Assembly (NCBI RefSeq): GCF_900114995.1
Contig: NZ_FOUX01000005.1
Location: 806,001 to 870,000, forward strand
DNA length: 64,000 nt
Direction: 5' to 3'
Source of the DNA: Chitinophaga sp. YR627
GTDB taxonomy: Bacteria; Bacteroidota; Bacteroidia; Chitinophagales; Chitinophagaceae
A program made the translations under genes and the position numbers. The notes under the pieces were generated by a model. That model was not told the origin of the DNA. It searched no databases and saw only the letters and a program-made list of their open reading frames with translations. Shown here one piece after another: positions 61,179 to 64,000 of the stretch (positions are counted from its first letter, which is position 1; the number at the start of each line of letters is the position of its first letter).

Positions 61179-62045
61179 ATGTACACGAGAAGAACCATTT
61201 TTTTGCTTGTTATGGCATTTTTTGGGTTAAACTTGTCTGTTTCCGCCCAATTTTACTACCAGGACATTGTTAATACTGCCCGTACCGAGGCAAATATGGC
61301 CCTGCTGAAGGACAATAAGATAGTAGCCCAGGTTGTGCAAAGTTTTGATGAGGATCGCAATAGCGACAATGATTTCCGTTGTACGCGGGAGCTATCACCT
61401 AACTTTCGCCAGATCCGATCTGTAACGGTATCCCGGTCCACAGGGTATTCAGCAATGACCTCTTATTTCAACACAAAGGGAAAGCTGACCAAGACCATAG
61501 ATAGCACCAGGAGTATCATTACCACCGTGATCTACATGCGTAATACCAACGATACGAGCGGTAAGATCCAGGAGGTATACCTGACTTCATACGAGCCCAA
61601 GACTAAGTATAAATTCACGGAGACCCGCCGCTATTCATACGACCAACAGGGTCGTTTATCTCAAATGATTCATTTTCATGGAGATAGAATAGAAGACTCT
61701 ACAACGGTCACCTTTACGCTGGACTCTCTCGGACAGGTATCCGAAGAGATTGAAACCGGAAAAGGCTCTAAAGGCCGCCGTATTTACTACAAATACAATG
61801 ACCAGGGCCTGTTGAGCGACATCGTGCGTTACTCGCCTACCCGTAAAAAGATGCTGCCTGATTATATCTTCGATTATGACGCGCAGAACCGTCTTGGGGC
61901 AATGACCACAGTAAACGGAGAAACGGCAACCTATACCATCTGGAGATATAGCTATGATGAGAAAGGTCTGCCTACACAGGAAGAATGTTACGGAAAGAAA
62001 AAAGAACTATTGGGAACAGTCCGGTATAAGTACCGTAAATACTAA
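61179..62045 (+). CDS. Secreted YD-repeat-like protein
   Basis: A 288-residue exported protein (signal to about SVSAQF, residue 24). The remainder has repeated strands with YSYDQQGRLSQMIHF, YYKYNDQGLLSDIVRY, FDYDAQNRLGAM and YSYDEKGLPTQEE, the YD-repeat pattern of RHS-type beta shells. It is far shorter than an RHS toxin and has no core cleavage motif, so it is best seen as a small secreted beta-repeat protein. A TAnnTTTG match at 61163-61170 lies only 8 bases before the ATG, hinting at an almost leaderless transcript. Confidence 0.75.
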   Translation: MYTRRTIFLLVMAFFGLNLSVSAQFYYQDIVNTARTEANMALLKDNKIVAQVVQSFDEDRNSDNDFRCTRELSPNFRQIRSVTVSRSTGYSAMTSYFNTKGKLTKTIDSTRSIITTVIYMRNTNDTSGKIQEVYLTSYEPKTKYKFTETRRYSYDQQGRLSQMIHFHGDRIEDSTTVTFTLDSLGQVSEEIETGKGSKGRRIYYKYNDQGLLSDIVRYSPTRKKMLPDYIFDYDAQNRLGAMTTVNGETATYTIWRYSYDEKGLPTQEECYGKKKELLGTVRYKYRKY

Positions 62046-62090
62046 ATAAAACGGCCGCATCATTACAGGATGCGGCCGTTTTATTTAGTA
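62040..62090. terminator. Bidirectional terminator spanning both stop codons
   Basis: Perfect 22-bp arms (62040-62061 and 62069-62090) around a 7-base loop. The left arm contains the TAA of the YD-repeat gene (62043-62045) and the right arm the TAA of the glycosylase (complement at 62081-62083). Confidence 0.9.
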
Positions 62091-62821
62091 TCGTAATACC
62101 TGATCTGACAATTGGTACAATAAAAGGTACGTCGCTTTGTCTTGCCTATATATGCTTTGTGAAAGGGAATATGACAACGGGGACAGATCTTCTTTGTATG
62201 TGCCAGCCAGTGGTCCCTGAGCTTATATTCCTTCTTCCAGTGCAGGAAATCAAAGCTGTAGTTCACCACTTCCTTCACTAATTCACGTTTCTTTTTTAGC
62301 GGCAGCTCCCCGACGCTGGTCTCCGGATGTACCCTGATACGGAACAGGACCTCATTCTTGATAATATTACCGGAACCGGCAAAAATATCCTGATTCAGGA
62401 GGGCATCAGCTACCAGCATGTCAGGTACCTCCTTCAGTTTTTTCATGGCTTTTCCGGGGTCCCAGGCTTCATTCATGATATCGCCGCTCCAGTCATAGAC
62501 CTCATCCAGCGGTTCATCTATGATCCTGACAGCGCAGGTGTAGAAATTCAGTTCGCCTTTCGCAAATTGCAGATGTAATACCGGATTACTGTTCTTTTGC
62601 TCATTGATCCTGTAGGTGCCGAACATCAGCAGGTGAATCCTCACAGTAAATCCTTTAAAACAGATCAGGAAGTGTTTGCCCCAGCTTTTGAAGGCAATGA
62701 TCTTTTTATTGCGGAGTCTTTCCAGGTCGATCTTTGCATATCCGGCCACATCAATGACCTCCTTTCCCCTGAAAGATTGTACTTCTTCTTTTAGTATAAC
62801 AATGGATGGACCTTCTGGCAT
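62081..62821 (-). CDS. Fpg/Nei family DNA glycosylase
   Basis: A 246-residue base-excision glycosylase/AP lyase. It begins MPEGPSIV, the catalytic Pro2/Glu3 pair, with the KSWGKHFLICF lysine segment near 50. The helix-two-turn-helix reads IFAGSGNIIKNEVLF. A C-terminal zinc finger (CPRCHIPF...CTNCQ) is intact. The short loop and lysine suggest a Nei-like rather than MutM specificity, but this is weak. It acts on oxidised bases in DNA. Confidence 0.9.
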   Translation of the reverse strand: MPEGPSIVILKEEVQSFRGKEVIDVAGYAKIDLERLRNKKIIAFKSWGKHFLICFKGFTVRIHLLMFGTYRINEQKNSNPVLHLQFAKGELNFYTCAVRIIDEPLDEVYDWSGDIMNEAWDPGKAMKKLKEVPDMLVADALLNQDIFAGSGNIIKNEVLFRIRVHPETSVGELPLKKKRELVKEVVNYSFDFLHWKKEYKLRDHWLAHTKKICPRCHIPFHKAYIGKTKRRTFYCTNCQIRYYDTK

Positions 62822-62870
62822 ATGATACTATTATAGATAACAGTATACAAGATCTGCGCCAGCGAATCGG

Positions 62871-63695
62871 TCAGTCCCCTCCCTGTTGCAGGCTATACAG
62901 ATCAAAGTGATCGTAAAGAGCCGCTAATCTTTCCAGGTGTGCTGTATTATGGGTATCAAAGTTCTCTTTCTGTACAACAAGGATATAACCACCATCTGCT
63001 CTTTTTTCTATCACTTCGAATGGCGCCTGTTTTATCTTCTCTTCTCCCACTGCTCTTACCTGCGCCTCATTCCAATAGTTGAACCAATAGATAGCCGGTG
63101 GAATTTCCAGCGGATTAAACAATTCCGGTGAGATGACACGGCCGATACGGGCAGTCAGGTGTTCCGGTGTTTCCAATACAATTTCCGGTGTGGAGATCTC
63201 TTCATCTATTTCCACTTCACCATAAAAAGAAGCAAAGGAAATAAGCGTTTCAAGGTCCGTATCATATACGGCAGCATAGGTCGCCTTATAGGCGGCTATA
63301 ACAGCCACAAAGAAGTCATGGAAGGTATAGTAGGAGAAATGTCCCTGTGGTTGTAATAATGGTCTGCCACCATTAAAGGTAAAGGCAGCTGTATCTTCAT
63401 GTGTATATTCAAACGGGTCCGTATGTACGAGAGAGAATAATGGATGCTCTCTGTCGGTGAACAGGATCACGTCTTTATCATAATCGCCTTTATCCCAGTA
63501 TTGCTCCAGATCGGCAAAAGCCTTTTCCAGCGCAGCAGGGGAAGTATAAGCATTGTAAGCGTTCCCATCATAGATGTATTGGAGCCTGGTGGCTTCACTA
63601 TGATCATTACAAGTCTGTACAAGATCAAGAAAACGAGGCAGGGAATCTGCTTCTTTCCGGCGGAACAGTTGTAAGGTGCTTACGTGTAAAGACAT
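62871..63695 (-). CDS. Unrecognised cytosolic protein
   Basis: A 274-residue protein with no signal peptide or transmembrane segment and no family I recognise. It is rich in aromatic residues and acidic, with segments such as NAYNAYTSPAALEKAF, FSYYTFHDFFVAVIAAYKATY and PAIYWFNYWNEAQVRAVGEEK. The aromatic and acidic make-up resembles some small immunity proteins of polymorphic toxins, but no toxin is beside it. Conserved coding composition and a clean start support a real gene. It is 49 bases behind the start of the glycosylase. Confidence 0.7.
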   Translation of the reverse strand: MSLHVSTLQLFRRKEADSLPRFLDLVQTCNDHSEATRLQYIYDGNAYNAYTSPAALEKAFADLEQYWDKGDYDKDVILFTDREHPLFSLVHTDPFEYTHEDTAAFTFNGGRPLLQPQGHFSYYTFHDFFVAVIAAYKATYAAVYDTDLETLISFASFYGEVEIDEEISTPEIVLETPEHLTARIGRVISPELFNPLEIPPAIYWFNYWNEAQVRAVGEEKIKQAPFEVIEKRADGGYILVVQKENFDTHNTAHLERLAALYDHFDLYSLQQGGD

Positions 63696-64000
63696 CGGGC
63701 TACGGGGTTGTTTGTTGTAAATCTAACCAAAAAGTACATACAAAAAAGAGCATACAAAAAACTTAACATAAGCATTCCGGAGACGTATATGTGCAGTATT
63801 ATGAACGACCTTTGGTGTGTTGAAAGCCTGTCTGCCTGCATTATCCTGATCATACTCAGGCTATAGTCATCCATCGTTCATGCTTCGATCAGCAACCAAG
63901 GATGAATGATAGATGACTATAGTTTAACTAATAAATAGCCGGATATAGTACAAAAGTGAAGTTATACCTAAAAGGATGTCTTTAGAAGCGATCAGCAGGT
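63696..64000. other. 305-base right-edge stretch without a gene
   Basis: It holds a long imperfect hairpin (63861-63922) and nothing else recognised. A gene may start beyond the window. Confidence 0.6.
63861..63922. repeat. Imperfect 22-bp hairpin at the right edge
   Basis: CTATAGTCATC (63861-63871) begins an arm that pairs with GATGACTATAG (ending 63922) over 22 positions with three differences, two of them G-U on one strand. The end sequence CTATAGTCA also occurs at 2010-2018, beside the long hairpin there. Confidence 0.65.

Noticed and set aside
61179..62045. YD-repeat protein as an RHS toxin
   Set aside because: Too short, no RHS core cleavage motif and no toxin tip; it is a small secreted protein.
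1..64000. CRISPR array, tRNA/rRNA genes, prophage or transposase
   Set aside because: No regular spacer-repeat pattern, no cloverleaf or rRNA sequence, and no integrase or transposase motif was seen on reading both strands.

Overview
The window reads as chromosomal DNA of a Bacteroidota bacterium, most likely Chitinophagaceae and probably Chitinophaga or a close relative. The evidence is the Bacteroidota promoter type (TTTG ... TAnnTTTG, best seen at 2121-2149), near absence of Shine-Dalgarno sites, families typical of the phylum (DUF7935, DUF3667, DUF3810, DUF4397, M57 metalloproteases, GH144, ECF41), a cysteine-free ribosomal protein L32, and many strong hairpin terminators at convergent gene ends. 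I see no tRNA, rRNA, CRISPR array, insertion sequence or prophage. Most of the window is housekeeping core with lineage-specific secreted proteins between.

Layout. 1-6.3 kb: the 3' end of a DUF4397 protein, an aspartate-type aminotransferase, a DUF7935 protein, a membrane M23 peptidase, a B12-type acyl-CoA mutase large subunit and a methyltransferase. 6.4-9.1 kb: two tandem M57 lipoprotein metalloproteases, then a 930-base non-coding stretch holding a structured inverted repeat with a G-quadruplex motif in its loop. 9.1-18.3 kb: lpd, lolA-like, ftsK, an alpha/beta hydrolase lacking its nucleophile serine, DUF423, aroK, a phosphopantetheinyl transferase and dcd. 18.5-24.5 kb: a secreted 3-keto-disaccharide-hydrolase-like protein paired with a sorbosone-dehydrogenase-like cytochrome c, then a TonB-dependent receptor. 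24.6-32.3 kb: SMI1/KNR4 protein, heptaheme cytochrome c, an RNA-repair operon (RNA ligase plus HD-Pnk end-healing enzyme), a GH144 endo-beta-1,2-glucanase candidate overlapping an acyltransferase, a 59-residue proline-rich lipoprotein whose 3' end lies inside its own terminator, and a second DUF1080 protein.

32.4-42.5 kb: TPR, SRPBCC and YtxH proteins, a TlpA thioredoxin, VOC protein, hydrolase, a carboxymuconolactone-decarboxylase gene directly before an ECF41 sigma factor, YggS, an acyl-CoA dehydrogenase and an arginase. 42.6-56.2 kb: GH63-like glucosidase with DUF3810, fructosamine kinase, a hybrid histidine kinase, the DUF177-rpmF-plsX operon, a 1255-residue NtrY-like kinase and mazG. 56.3-64 kb: tex, a lipoprotein, enoyl-CoA hydratase with DUF3667, a YD-repeat-like secreted protein, a Fpg/Nei glycosylase and an unrecognised protein.

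The most system-like locus is the RNA-repair operon at 26586-28392. The enzymes are complementary: HD-Pnk heals both 3' and 5' broken ends and the ligase seals them, with translational coupling through a rare strong Shine-Dalgarno site. The least explained item is the 8770-8901 hairpin. Functions are inferred from motifs read by eye; no database search was run.
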